Assembly (NCBI RefSeq): GCF_026262505.1
Contig: NW_026529257.1
Span: forward strand, 1-64,000
Reading direction: 5' to 3'
Length of the DNA: 64,000 bases
From: Trichomonas vaginalis G3
Lineage: Eukaryota; Parabasalia; Trichomonadida; Trichomonadidae
Position numbers and translations under genes: made by a program. A model generated the notes under the pieces. The model did not search any database, was not told where the DNA came from, and saw only the letters and a program-made list of their open reading frames with translations. Within the stretch, counting starts at the first letter, position 1, and the number at the start of each line of letters is the position of its first letter. Below are positions 1 to 10,500 of the stretch, one piece after another.

Positions 1-1
1 A

Positions 2-1935
2 AAAGAACCACCAAAACCAACAGCTAATGAAATATTGTTCGAATATTTTCCAAGGTACTCTGTTCTCATTGCATACATTCAAGAAATACTTAAGAAAGCA
101 GACTTGACTTTAGGAGATGATGAAAGTTCTGTATATCTTTCGTTCCAGTTTCAAATAGCAGAACTTTTGAGACAGATATGCTTAATGTATGACAACATCT
201 CTGATTTCACAAGATATGATGACGACCATGACCCCGAACATGGTGAAGAAGAAGTTTTACAAACATCCATTAAGACAGGAAAGGTTTTAACTCAAAGTCT
301 CATTATTGACACCAAAGATGGCGAAGTGGACGTTCTTCAAGAGCTGAAGAAAAATACTTCTTCGGGAGGTGGTGGTAGGCATGAACTTGAAATAAATGAG
401 ATAGAAGAGAAATTAGCCGAAAAAGCAGATAAAGAACATAAACACAATATCTCCGATATAAATGAACTTCAAGCTACATTAAATAGTAAAGCGGACAAAA
501 ATGAACTTGACGCAATGAACAAAGTTTTGAAATCTCATAAACACAACATCTCCGATATAAATGAACTTCAAGCTACATTAAATAGTAAAGCGGACAAGAA
601 CCATGTTCATTATATAACTTCAGACGAACAGATTATAACGGACTACCATGGATATTTAACACGAAGTGATGAAGCGAAGACAAAAAATGTTAATGAAAGA
701 AGATATAAATACATTCGTGCTAAAGGTTATGACATAAGCTGTACTGTACAGTATGATGTAGCTAAAGCACCAGAAGCATTTGGTTATACCGGTGAAATTT
801 ATGCCTCTACTTTCAATGTTAACGGTGTATTAGTTGAACCAAGATTTATGTTAAGAGTTAAGGCAAAAATAACGTTTGAAGATGCTATTAAAAGTAAAGC
901 TGACAAAGTTGAACTCGAAGCAACGAACAAAGTTTTGAAATCTCATAAACACAACATCTCCGATATAAATGAACTTCAAGCTACATTAGACAGTAAAGCT
1001 GACAAGAACCATACACATAAATCCTTCACTACTGTTAGAGCAGACGACATAATATTGAACTTTGACCTTGGTTCAAGTGCACCATTAGAAAATCCAAGTA
1101 CAAGCGTAAAAGATACTCTTAACAGTTTAGATAAGAGTTGCAGGAACATTGAAAGTCATGCCAGAAACTTTGAAGCATATGAACTACCAACAATGTTAGA
1201 TAAGAAAGCAGACAAAACTTATGTGATGAAGAACTAACAAAGAAATTTTCGAAACCAGATACAATGACATTTACAACAGAAATTATAAATGGTGAACCAG
1301 CAACTCCATTTGAATTTGTTAGAGGTCTTCAACCAGATACTTTTGAATTTTTCTTGGATAATTCTATTGAACTAACATTACATTATAAAAGTGGAACAAA
1401 TGCAACATTTCATCCGGGAGATACATTCCAAATGGTATTTAATGACATAAGTTCTTTAGAATATGTTTATAGAGTTATGAGCATATATGATTTAATATAT
1501 CCTATAGGAGCTGTTTATACGTCTATGAATCCAATAAATCCAAACACTTTATTTGGTGGTAGATGGTATGAAATAGTTGACAGTTTTCCATTCTACACTA
1601 ATACTCAGTCAATGAAGATGGGAGGTTCAAAGAAAATAGGTATTGAAAACCTTCCTTCACATATGCATAGGTTCAGTGGAAGAACATCTGTGGAAGGAAA
1701 CCATTCACATTCAATAACAAAAAGAGGTTATACAAATCTTGCAGCGGGTTCGGATAGACAGGGAATGCATAGATATGATATCACAACTGACCCCAAAGAT
1801 GTTAGCACAGGTATTTTCTGTGGAACTGCAGGAAATCATACACATGTTGTAGCTGGTATTACAGACCCAGCAGGTAATGGAAAAGATTATATGCCTCCTT
1901 ATATAACAATGCACGCTTGGATACGAGTTGGTTAA
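2..1935 (+). pseudogene. Phage-like tail fibre, 3' part (Maverick A)
   Basis: The 5' part is cut by the window edge. The visible protein has an acidic stretch, a short GGGG linker, then repeats of about 33 residues with HKHNISDINELQ and SKADKN, where HxH pairs alternate with coiled-coil-like heptads. Such HxH repeats are typical of trimeric phage fibre shafts and needles, where the histidines bind metal. The end is a phage tail-collar-type domain with YPIGAVYTSMNP, GGRWYEI, a His-rich loop and a closing PPYITMHAWIRVG. The inferred role is a receptor-binding spike of a Polinton virion. The same locus is in C (57837-61011) and B (26148-29314). The gene is broken in this copy. Confidence 0.7.
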
Positions 1936-1954
1936 AATCTTTAACTTTACATAA

Positions 1955-3040
1955 ATGAGCTTGAAAGAAGTATTCGAACAACATCCATGGAGGTCATTTA
2001 AGAAATTCAATGAAGCTGCAAAGAGTTGGGGATTTACTAACAGAGCTGAAGTGAAAAGGTTCTTTGACAAAAATGTTGTACATCAAACAAAAATAAACCC
2101 TTACGACTACTTTTTACCAATTTACTCCAACACTCCTGACGCATACCAATTTGACACTCTCATTCAAAGCAGAAAAGGAGGACATAAACCATTCCTCATC
2201 TTCATAAATGTTAACACTCGTAAAGCATATGCATATCCAATGAAAAATAAAGGAACTCGTGAAGTGTTAAGAGTTTTACAAAAGTTTGTAGCAGAACATA
2301 ACCCAAGTACTTTAACATCAGACCAAGACAGTGCATACCTCAGCAATGAAATCACAGAATTTCTCATTAAGCATAACATAACTCACTACACTACTGAAGA
2401 CCATAACCATAACATACTCGGCATCATAAACCGCTTCATAAGAACGCTCAGAGATTTAAATCAAGAGCGAGACTTTACCGAAGAAACAATGAAACATTTT
2501 CTCGAAGTATATAATTCCTCAACACATTCTACAACAGGACATACACCAAATTCAATGACACAACAACAAGAAGAAAAGTATATACAAAAGAAACGAAGCC
2601 AAACACAAAATATCAGAAATTCAACACAATTTACCCTCATTCCTGGTACAAAAGTTCGTGTAGTTCTTGACGACAAACCGTTGACAAAGAAACGTTTAAG
2701 GTTAAGTAGAAACTATTATATCGTAGACTCTACACAAGGTAATGGATATCTTATAAAAGCTGCTGACGACTCCATAGCATTTTACCCTCGACATAAGTTA
2801 GTTGAAAGTAGTAATGGCAAACTTGCTGAAACCATTGACGAAGCAAAGCGAGGAGTGGTTATTGAAATACTTGGCTACAACATAAACGATGACACTTATA
2901 AAGTAAGATATGAAGGAGGTGTTGAAGATGTTATACCATCTAAGAACTTGAGAGAGTCAAAGCCAACACATCTGGGACCATTAGAGCGGGAGTACTGGAA
3001 AGACAAAAATATGCCAGAAAGAATAAGAAAATTCTTCTAA
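1955..3040 (+). CDS. Maverick rve-type integrase (A)
   Basis: 361 residues. The N-terminal third is helical and basic. An integrase core follows with YQFDTL near residue 67 and TSDQDSAYLS near 120 (two aspartates of the DDE fold), then a helix with NRFIRTLRD. The C-terminal part (about 230-335) has a small beta-rich, chromo/SH3-like region with KVRYEGGVEDVIP. Polinton integrases join the excised element to target DNA and make 5-6 bp target duplications. The ORF looks whole and is over 95% like those at 29356 and 61031. The start is set by ATG after TTTACATAA, right behind the fibre gene. Confidence 0.9.
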   Translation: MSLKEVFEQHPWRSFKKFNEAAKSWGFTNRAEVKRFFDKNVVHQTKINPYDYFLPIYSNTPDAYQFDTLIQSRKGGHKPFLIFINVNTRKAYAYPMKNKGTREVLRVLQKFVAEHNPSTLTSDQDSAYLSNEITEFLIKHNITHYTTEDHNHNILGIINRFIRTLRDLNQERDFTEETMKHFLEVYNSSTHSTTGHTPNSMTQQQEEKYIQKKRSQTQNIRNSTQFTLIPGTKVRVVLDDKPLTKKRLRLSRNYYIVDSTQGNGYLIKAADDSIAFYPRHKLVESSNGKLAETIDEAKRGVVIEILGYNINDDTYKVRYEGGVEDVIPSKNLRESKPTHLGPLEREYWKDKNMPERIRKFF

Positions 3041-3279
3041 ACTTTTTCATTAGATGTAAATCAGACATGAATGAGAACAGTCATGATATCATTAATGGTA
3101 CCATTTATTTACACCAAAAAATAATGTTTATGTTAGAATGTTAGATCTAACACGTTTTCTAACCACTTTTCTAACATGGTCTAAAACTCTCGAAAATCAT
3201 GAATTTTTGACATTTCCTTATGAAAGAAAAATAACGCTAATTTTTTTCTAAGAAAAATTTTTATCTTGTATGTAAAGAT

Positions 3280-3474
3280 ATGATTTCAACAATCGGCACA
3301 ACAACAATTCAAACTACAGCACCAAACTCGTTAGTCATGAATCCAACATCTATGTTAGTAGAGATGAAAAGCTTCATTCCTTCTTCATATACTTTCGAAA
3401 CAAAAATCCAGAAGATAAAGCAAGAACTTTTAACAAGTAATTTAGACTGTAGTGCGAAAGATGAAACAAATTAA
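3280..3474 (+). CDS. Small hypothetical protein in the cargo module
   Basis: 64 residues, Thr/Ser-rich N-terminus (ISTIGTTTIQTT) and a lysine-rich amphipathic C-terminal half. I recognise no family. Upstream is the TTTTTATCTTGTATGTAAAG leader that resembles the one before the KilA-N genes, including an ATGTAA start-stop at 3269-3274 just before the ATG. It lies 15 nt before the next gene and inside the inverted-repeat module, so the two are probably one unit. Confidence 0.45.
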   Translation: MISTIGTTTIQTTAPNSLVMNPTSMLVEMKSFIPSSYTFETKIQKIKQELLTSNLDCSAKDETN

Positions 3475-3489
3475 CAGTATCTTTATGAA

Positions 3490-4218
3490 ATGCAGGACAT
3501 TATTGACCATTTACCCAAATTGCCTGAAATCCAACAACAAAAACTAACTATTCCTGAATTCGACGAAATTGAAGTCAAAACAACTGACTCAGTAGAAATA
3601 AAGAAGTTCATACGTAAAGTAAATTATGAATTCCTTGGTTTTCATTGCAACCATAAAGTTATGGACAAAGATTGCGACATGGTTTATAAGAATGTTTCTG
3701 ACATATATAAATCTGAAGAATTTAAGACCTACGATAACTTTGTTTCATTAGTTGCTGAATGTGTTTGGGAAATAAGAGATAAAGATAGAAGAGGCAAAGT
3801 ATGGAACGAACAAATAAGACCCGCTATGTTTGAGATGAAGAGAGCAATTGACGCCTTAGTTGTTTTAGCAGGTCAAATTTCAATGTATAACGCAAAAATG
3901 AACCCGCAATGTTCAAAATGTAAAGCAGCAATAAGAAAATATAACTACTCCGTCAAAGAGATAGAAAGAATGAGAAACGACTATGCAGATTTAAAGAAAG
4001 AAGTAGAAAAGCCAGCAGAAGATAAAATGGACATGTTAGCATTTCTGAACAAAAATTATCCAACTGCTGACGATTTCCTTCTATCTGACGTCAAGAAGAA
4101 ATATAAAGAAACCTTCGGCATTGTTAAAACATTCGATGTACTAAAAGAAGAAATAGAAGCTACAAAACTGTTTAAAGTCATGAACCATCGCAACATATAC
4201 CATGTAAAACGCTTGTAA
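3490..4218 (+). CDS. Unknown cargo protein with CxxC pair and coiled coil
   Basis: 242 residues. Residues about 40-135 form a compact region with conserved-looking aromatic and Cys/His residues (FHCNHKV, CVWEIRDKDRRG). NPQCSKCKAAIRK near residue 140 gives a CxxC, followed by a coiled coil (KEIERMRNDYADLKKEVEK) and a C-terminal helical part. I recognise no family; a zinc-binding or nucleic-acid role would be inference. It is a cargo gene present only in Maverick A here, bracketed by inverted repeats. The ORF looks whole. Confidence 0.6.
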   Translation: MQDIIDHLPKLPEIQQQKLTIPEFDEIEVKTTDSVEIKKFIRKVNYEFLGFHCNHKVMDKDCDMVYKNVSDIYKSEEFKTYDNFVSLVAECVWEIRDKDRRGKVWNEQIRPAMFEMKRAIDALVVLAGQISMYNAKMNPQCSKCKAAIRKYNYSVKEIERMRNDYADLKKEVEKPAEDKMDMLAFLNKNYPTADDFLLSDVKKKYKETFGIVKTFDVLKEEIEATKLFKVMNHRNIYHVKRL

Positions 4219-4285
4219 ATAGTTATGTTAGAAAAGAGGTTAGAAAACGTGTTAGATCTAACATGCTAACATAAACATTATTTTT

Positions 4286-4997
4286 GCGGAATTCAGCACA
4301 AAATTCTGAGTAAAATGACATATGGCACGTGTCAAACCGTTGAGTTTTCACAAATTTTAAAAATTGCTGCGGAAAGTTCGTCAAAAAAGTGAAGGTTCCC
4401 GACGGTTTCAAACCGCCATACTTTACATGAAGATAGTTTACAATGTCAACTAAATATCATGTACGATAGAAACGGTTATGTAAAGTTTACATTTTGTAAA
4501 GTTTTGTCCTGATTCAAGACAAGTCTTGTATTTTTTCAGAACAAGTCTTGTATTTTTTCAGAACAAGTCTTGTATTTTTTCAAGACAAATCTTGTCCTGA
4601 TTCAGAACAAGTCTTGTATTTTTTCAGAACAAGTCTTGTATTTTTTCAAGACAAATCTTGTCCTGATTCAGAACAAGTCTTGCACTTTTTCAGGAAATCC
4701 TATCGTCTAACTTTACAAATGTCACTTTTTCAACATGATTGCATTTTGGTCGGGAAACAACTTTCTCTCAATTTTGTCACTTTTTTCTATCGTCGTGTTT
4801 TGTCACTTTTCCCTCAGGGTGTGTGTCAGAAAATATCCAAAATCTTTATAGCCTCGTATCTCCTTCAATTCTTGACGGCTTGACATGTATGACACACCAT
4901 TCAATTCAGAATTATGTGCTGAATCTTATGACCTTCATTTGTTCGTGACTTCTTTTCACATATGTAACCCTGAATTTTTAACATTTCTTTAACACAG
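4286..4997. repeat. Spacer with tandem repeat of AAGTCTTG units
   Basis: No gene. At 4509-4692 a 22-bp unit (AACAAGTCTTG followed by TATTTTTTCAG) is repeated and mixed with CAAGACAAATCTTGTCCTG units, giving a higher-order repeat of about 79 bp in two copies. The CAAGAC and GTCTTG ends make each unit partly palindromic. Bases 4310-4360 share a stretch with 63055-63100 in Maverick C (GTGTCAAACCGTTGAG), so this spacer sequence is a Maverick feature rather than host DNA. ORFs over the repeat are low-complexity shadows. Confidence 0.8.
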
Positions 4998-5046
4998 AAA
5001 AATAAAGTTAGTTTTATTTTTATTTATTTTTTTATTTTGTATGTAA
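4998..5046 (+). promoter_or_regulatory. Conserved 49-nt leader with ATG-TAA start-stop (A)
   Basis: AAAAATAAAGTTAG, then T-rich runs, then GTATGTAA directly before the KilA-type gene. The same block with the same length occurs at 30560, 32265 and 62294. It contains ATG followed at once by TAA, in a different frame from the gene start 9-10 nt later. It looks like promoter plus leader of a Maverick gene class and has no clear host-type Inr. Confidence 0.6.
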
Positions 5047-5054
5047 GGACAGAT

Positions 5055-5879
5055 ATGTCAACAACAGAGAACACAACAACTGCTATCGTTCATGAAGCCA
5101 TAAATGAAGAATACGAGTGGGTTCAGTTTAACAAACAACTCCGTCTCATTCGTTCGGTCAAAGACGATATGTACCAAATGCAAAGTATTTTGACAGCATG
5201 TTTTGCTCCAGACACTAAACACGCAGACGACTGGTTCAAAAACCAAAGCACACAAGAACTTTTGAGTGAAATTTCTCTAGACCGACTTTTTTCGGTCTTG
5301 CATAAAACACATGAAAATCGTAAAAATTTGCCAATAAATTTAAGAGGTTATTATGTTCATAGACTTTTAGTAAATGCAGTTGCAATGTGGGCTTCTCCTC
5401 GTTATGCATGGCATGTTTACAGACTTCTTGACGAAATTCATAGACAAGAACGTGGAGAGATGGAAAAGAAACTTCAAGCAAAAGATGAAGTCATTGAATC
5501 CAAAGACAAAAGCATACAGAAAAGAATACCACGTTCAGTACCAAAAGGAAAGGAAAAGAGTTATAAGTATATGATATATACTGAAGAGTTGGAGAAAGAA
5601 GAAGATAAAGATATGGTTATGTTGCATTTAGTCAGAAGAAACAACAAAAGCTTTTATGACCTTGCTAAGATTTACAAATCTGACAGAAACTGGTTCTATC
5701 GTGAAAACTTACCGATTTCAATGACACCGAATGAGCAAATAAAGGAAATTGTCAAAAATACTCTTCCTCAAACACACTATGACATCAAAGGTTGCACAAT
5801 ACTTACATTCAAAGAAGACTTAACATTACTGAAGGAAAAAATAACAGAATATTTCGATAACTTCAAAGAGGAAGAATAA
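5055..5879 (+). CDS. KilA-N/Bro-like DNA-binding protein (A)
   Basis: 274 residues from the ATG after the ATGTAA leader; an earlier in-frame TTG is not a credible eukaryotic start. The core has YYVHRLLVNAVAMWASPRYAW near residue 100, the hallmark of the KilA-N/Bro fold seen in viruses. It is followed by a charged coiled coil (KKLQAKDEVIESKDK) and a C-terminal part with IPRSVPKGKEKSYKYMIY, resembling DUF3627-type tails of large-virus KilA-N proteins. The likely role is sequence-specific DNA binding in the element's own control. It is closely related to 32322-33149 in B, but residues about 45-90 differ strongly while the flanks are nearly identical. Confidence 0.65.
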   Translation: MSTTENTTTAIVHEAINEEYEWVQFNKQLRLIRSVKDDMYQMQSILTACFAPDTKHADDWFKNQSTQELLSEISLDRLFSVLHKTHENRKNLPINLRGYYVHRLLVNAVAMWASPRYAWHVYRLLDEIHRQERGEMEKKLQAKDEVIESKDKSIQKRIPRSVPKGKEKSYKYMIYTEELEKEEDKDMVMLHLVRRNNKSFYDLAKIYKSDRNWFYRENLPISMTPNEQIKEIVKNTLPQTHYDIKGCTILTFKEDLTLLKEKITEYFDNFKEEE

Positions 5880-5933
5880 AAAAATCTAAGCTAATTTTAT
5901 TTTTTTATAAAATTTTATCTCATATGAAAGAAC

Positions 5934-6149
5934 ATGAATTTAGAATATTCGGAACTCATGACAGAAGAAGAGAACGAACAACATGTAAAAGATTATGCAA
6001 AATTTCTGAAGACATACAAAGCATTTAAACAATATCTAAATGCTTCTAAAGATTATGCAAAATTTCTGAAGGTATATAAAGCTTATGAAAAAGCGTATGA
6101 AAAGTTTATACATTGGGGAATTGTTGTAAAATATCGATATGAAGACTAA
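5934..6149 (+). CDS. Small protein with internal KDYAKFLK repeat
   Basis: 71 residues. The motif KDYAKFLKxYKA occurs twice (about residues 19-30 and 43-54), so half of the protein is an internal duplication. It is preceded by an AT-rich leader (TTTTATCTCATATGAAAG) like other Maverick leaders. No family is recognised. It has no clear counterpart in B at the same place. Confidence 0.4.
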   Translation: MNLEYSELMTEEENEQHVKDYAKFLKTYKAFKQYLNASKDYAKFLKVYKAYEKAYEKFIHWGIVVKYRYED

Positions 6150-6167
6150 CCAAAAATATATTTTTGC

Positions 6168-6639
6168 TTAAATGACGTCAGGGTCAATTTCTTCAACCAT
6201 TTCACTTCCTTCGTCAATGTCAATAGAAGCTTCTTCAACCTTTGGTAAGAACTTTTGTATAACATCTTTGTTCGTTATTGTTTTCAGAGATGAAGAATAA
6301 TATTTCACATTTGTTTCACCCTTCTTATATTCTTTCTGTTCGGAAAGATTCATAGCAATACTGAAGAAGTCAATGTTGGAGTTCTTTATAATAGTATAAT
6401 GAGTATCTTTGACATTCACGAAGAAACCTTTTGTTTCAAAACTACTGCTAACTCTTGTGAAGTATAACGTTTGCGGTCAATGACATAGCTAATGGTCTGA
6501 CATACTGACCAAACTTAGATTCTTTCACAAACTTCTTGTTAAAGATAACATTAACATTTGAAGCATTATTGAACTCATTCTTGATGACAGTAGCGAGAGC
6601 ATTGTATGAAAAGAACTTGCAATCTTGCATGTGTTTCAT
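6168..6639 (-). pseudogene. Unknown Maverick protein, copy A
   Basis: Counterpart of the whole 157-residue gene at 33505-33978 in B, which begins MKHMQDCKFFSYN and ends in an acidic tail. It is broken in A. It lies convergent to the KilA-type gene and upstream of the polymerase, as in B. Function unknown. Confidence 0.6.
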
Positions 6640-6728
6640 TAAAATAAAAATATTAAATTATTTTGAAAAATAACTTAAAAAAATCTAATCTAATTTTTTC
6701 AAAAAATATTTTTTATCCGATAGAAAAG

Positions 6729-7079
6729 ATGACAGAAAAATTAACTTTTTACATAGCGCCAGACCCTTCTTGCCCACATCTTTTTAAGCCACAATATATA
6801 GTCATAGAACTAAATAGAGAAAGCGAAATTCTACAAATAGAAGAAAGCGAAATTCTACAAACAGAAGAAACATATAGAGACCTAGATAACGAAACTGGAT
6901 ATGCACTATTCTGGTTAGATTGTCCTTATGAAATGTATGAAAAAGGCTTTATATGAGAATATAGAAAATATTGTCATGAAAACAATATAAGACCAAGCTC
7001 TAGAGAAAAATTCTATGCTGGTATAAAACATCTTTCGAAGTTCGGAATGGCAAATATAGAAAGAAATAATGTTTTCTAA
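6729..7079 (+). pseudogene. Unknown small Maverick protein (A)
   Basis: The start is MTEKLTFYIAPDP after a T-rich leader. It includes a twice-repeated ESEILQ-T/I-EE unit. It appears broken. No family recognised. It is absent from the same place in B, where the minus-strand gene is followed directly by the polymerase. Confidence 0.35.
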
Positions 7080-7287
7080 GTTTATTTTTTCAAAAAATAT
7101 TTTTTTTATTTCCTACTAAAGATGTATCGGAAGTTGTCTAAGTTAGAACACTCGGAAATAAAACAACTTCTTACAGAAGCTAATATAGATGTTGCAAGCA
7201 TTACACAACAAACAAAAAGGCACTCGCTGACATCCTCAATGACTATAATGGTGAAATAACTTATGATAGAATTCATGAGTTCATAAA

Positions 7288-7316
7288 GCCGCAACGCGGC
7301 GAGGACGAAGTCCATG
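7288..7316 (+). repeat. GC-rich double-hairpin insertion, copy 1
   Basis: Stem GCCGC/GCGGC with loop AAC, two spacer-type bases, stem GGAC/GTCC with loop GAA, then ATG. It lies inside the polymerase N-terminal region. The same copy sits at the same site in B (34237-34265), so this insertion predates the split of A and B. Confidence 0.7.
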
Positions 7317-7546
7317 CAAGAGCATTTCCTTTAAATGACGTTGCTATTGACTTATATCATAGACGTTCAATACCATCATGAAGTAAGAAAGAAATGTTTG
7401 ACATAACAAATGCAAACGTTGGTCATACTCGTAAAGCTCTTTCACATGACGTTCGTCAAGAGATGTTTGACATAACAAATGCAAACGTTGGTGAAACAAG
7501 AAGAGCTGCCACATGAAGTAAGAAGAGAAATGTTTGACATAACAAA

Positions 7547-7575
7547 GCCGCATGACGGCGCGGGCGTAGCCCATG
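7547..7575 (+). repeat. GC-rich double-hairpin insertion, copy 2 (empty sites known)
   Basis: Stem GCCG/CGGC, then GGGC/GCCC with loop GTA, then ATG. It sits between AACAAA and ATGCAAACG. Neighbouring repeats in the same element (near 7408 and 7470) and the B copy (near 34349) read AACAAATGCAAACG without it, so these are empty sites. The added length is 27 bp, nine codons. Confidence 0.8.
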
Positions 7576-10500
7576 CAAACGTTGGTGAAACACGAAAGAG
7601 AGATGACACACTGAAACAACAGAGAAGAGAGATGTTTAAAAGTGCTATAGACAAGTTCGCAAAGCTAATAATGTCATTCGTTCCATTGACGACAAACAAA
7701 AGAAGGTGAGAGATGGTTAAAGAAAGATGAAGAAAATAGGAAGAGGAATGTGAAGTCAGGCAATAGACTCATTGACTTTAACATCGAAGCTTTAGATGAA
7801 CCAAACAGAGACTACTTACAAAACATTTCGGTAAGGTTTTCATGAGACTCTTAGAGAGATTAAAATAAACTCCCAACAAAGATGGATGGTATGTTAAAAC
7901 TTGGTGGAAAGTATGAATGTTCTATCGTTAAACCTCAATATATTGGAACATTACTACATCAGCTCTTGAAGGAGAACTTTATATCAGAGATAGAAGCAAA
8001 TGCTGCAGGTATTATTTGTTGAAATGCACTATGACTTCTTCTTGACAAACATAAAGAATCTTACTGAAATAAAGATGTATGATTTAACAGAATATGAAGG
8101 CTTAACGATGTCAGATGTAAAGAAAGGCAAACCAAAAAGAGACCATATAGAGATGAAAGCACACTGACAAATGACCAGAAAGCCATTTTGGAAGCTCTTA
8201 AGCAAACAGGAAACCAGCACTTATAGAAAGCTTTTGGAAAGATAATGGTGAAAAGAAGTTTTATAAGAAGAGAAGCGGGCAGTTTGGAAGTATCTTTGCA
8301 CATTACCTATAAATCTTGAACGCTACCAAATCTTCAATGAACTGAACAAAAGAACTGCAACACTTATGACAGAGGACAATTGTTTCGTTTATGCTTGCAT
8401 TCAGGCTGGAGTAAATGAAGAAACTATTGACCACATGAGAGAAGTCATTCGTGTTAGAGACTTTCCTCAAAGTAAAGTACAAATTTCTGACGCAACAGGT
8501 ATAGCATTTAATGTTACCATTGGTTACTTCAATGACTCAAGACATAATGAAATAAAGAGATACATACCAAAAGAATGCGAAACTGTTAGAACTATTGACT
8601 TACTTCTTGTTGAAGACCACTACATGCTAAATGAAAGACTTCCAATGACAACATATTTCATTCGAAACTATATAGAAATCTTGAAGGAGTGTGGTGGAAT
8701 GAACATTGAAAAACAGATGAAAATATATATACAAAGAGAGAAGATAAATATGTAGTTCGCATGGATAGAACTACACCGCTATGGGATGTTATGAAAACAT
8801 TGTGGGAGTGCAAATATTTCGAACCTATTTCTTATGGAGAACTTTTCACATATACGACTGACTTATATAAACAGAACCTTGCACCATTTAAAGATTTGAC
8901 ATATGCTCCAAAGTATTGTGTACAACTGAAGAAGAAAGCAGAGTCAAAAGAAGTAAATAAAGCTAAATGTAAGTTCATACCTGAGCACGTTTTCTTTGCT
9001 GACTTTGAGTGTAGTACGGATGGCTTTCATAAAGCTTTTAACATCTGTTATGACAGTGAAGATGGTTCAGTTAGTGAAAGTATTTGGGGTCAAAACTGTG
9101 CAACAGAATTTTTGGAAAGACTTCCTGACAAGAGTTTAATATATTTCCATAACCTCAGTTATGACATAAACTTCATCTTAAGACACATGACAGAAGTGAA
9201 AGGAACTCCCATCATTAAAGGTTCACGAACAATGCAAATAACTGGTTTATATAAAGGAAGGGCAATTATTATAAAAGACTCTTACAGTGTTATAAATAAG
9301 AAGCTTAAACTATTTCCTGCTATGTTTAACTTACAAACAGGACCGAAAGAAGTATTTCCATATAACTACTACAGCAGTGTTTTGTTAGCAAATGACAACA
9401 GAACTGGTGTCATTTCTGAAGCATGTAAGTTTATCCATGATGCAGATACATTTATGAAGAACATAGATTCCATCAAAGGTTGCAGAATAGATGAAAACCA
9501 CTTCGACTTAGAAAAATATAGCACGTTTTACTGCAAACAAGATGTAAGAATTTTAAGAGAAGGTTTTGTAAAGTTCCGCAATGACTTATTGAAAGAGTTT
9601 GATTTAAACGTTTATGACTACGTTAGTATTTGTTCTATTGCTAACAAATTGTTTGAGAACAGAGTATACTTCCCGAATGGAAATCTTTATGACCTCTCAA
9701 ATAAACCAAGAGAATTTATTTCGAGATGCATTCAAGGTGGAAGATGTATGTTGTCAGATAACATGAAACAAAAGAGCAAAAAGAAACTCATTGCTGACTT
9801 CGACACTGTTTCATTATATCCTTCAGCTATAGCAAGACTTTATACTTTAGAAGGTATTCCAAAAGTATTGAAGGAAGAAATGTTAAGCACAGAGTATCTC
9901 ATGAGACATTTATTCGATGACGACCAAAAGGAACCCATTGGTGAAAAGTTTATGTCTGGCTTCTTTGTTCTCATTAAGATAACAGAGATTGGTATACCCA
10001 GACACTTTCATTTAATAGTTTGCGACCCTGAACTAAATCCAGAACTTAACGTTCCAAGAAGTTCAAACACTTGCTGTCTCATGTATGTTGACCATATAAC
10101 ATTACAAGACCTCATAAAATATCAAGGTGTCAAATGTGAAGTGTTGCAAGGATACTATTACGATGGAAACAGAGATATGAGAATAAGAGATGAAGTAAAG
10201 AAGTTGTTTGAGTTAAGGTTAAAGTATAAGAAAGAAGAAAACCCCTTACAAGAAATTATAAAACTCATTCTGAACAGCATTTATGGCAAAACTATTCTAT
10301 CTCCTATTGAGTCAAAAATAACCATAGTAGATGACAAAGATGCTATAAGATATGCTATAAGAAATTACAACCATATAGTGAAGTTCGAAGGTTTGGATGG
10401 TTCAGATAAAACTATTTTCAAGCTAACGAAAAGCATTTGCAGACACTTTAACTTCTGTCCACTTGGTGTTAATATTCTGTCTATGTCAAAACGTATTATG

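Larger units (their letters stand above)
3117..4285. repeat. Cargo module bounded by 61-bp inverted repeats (A)
   Basis: Left arm 3117-3177 and right arm 4225-4285 are near-perfect reverse complements, with only about two differences. Each arm holds the palindrome GTTAGATCTAAC followed by spaced TTTCTAACC units. The arms enclose two small genes (3280-3474 and 3490-4218) that B and C lack. B and C have a sister motif (GGTGAGATCTCACC-like) at the same place. The arms may be gene-cassette ends, transcript-end hairpins or protein-binding sites; the sequence does not decide. Confidence 0.75.

Noticed and set aside
4505-4692. CRISPR-like array
   Set aside because: Units are contiguous and partly palindromic with no unique spacers, and the context is eukaryotic.
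4548-4948. Open frames over the tandem repeat
   Set aside because: Phe/Ser-rich translation of a simple repeat with no support.
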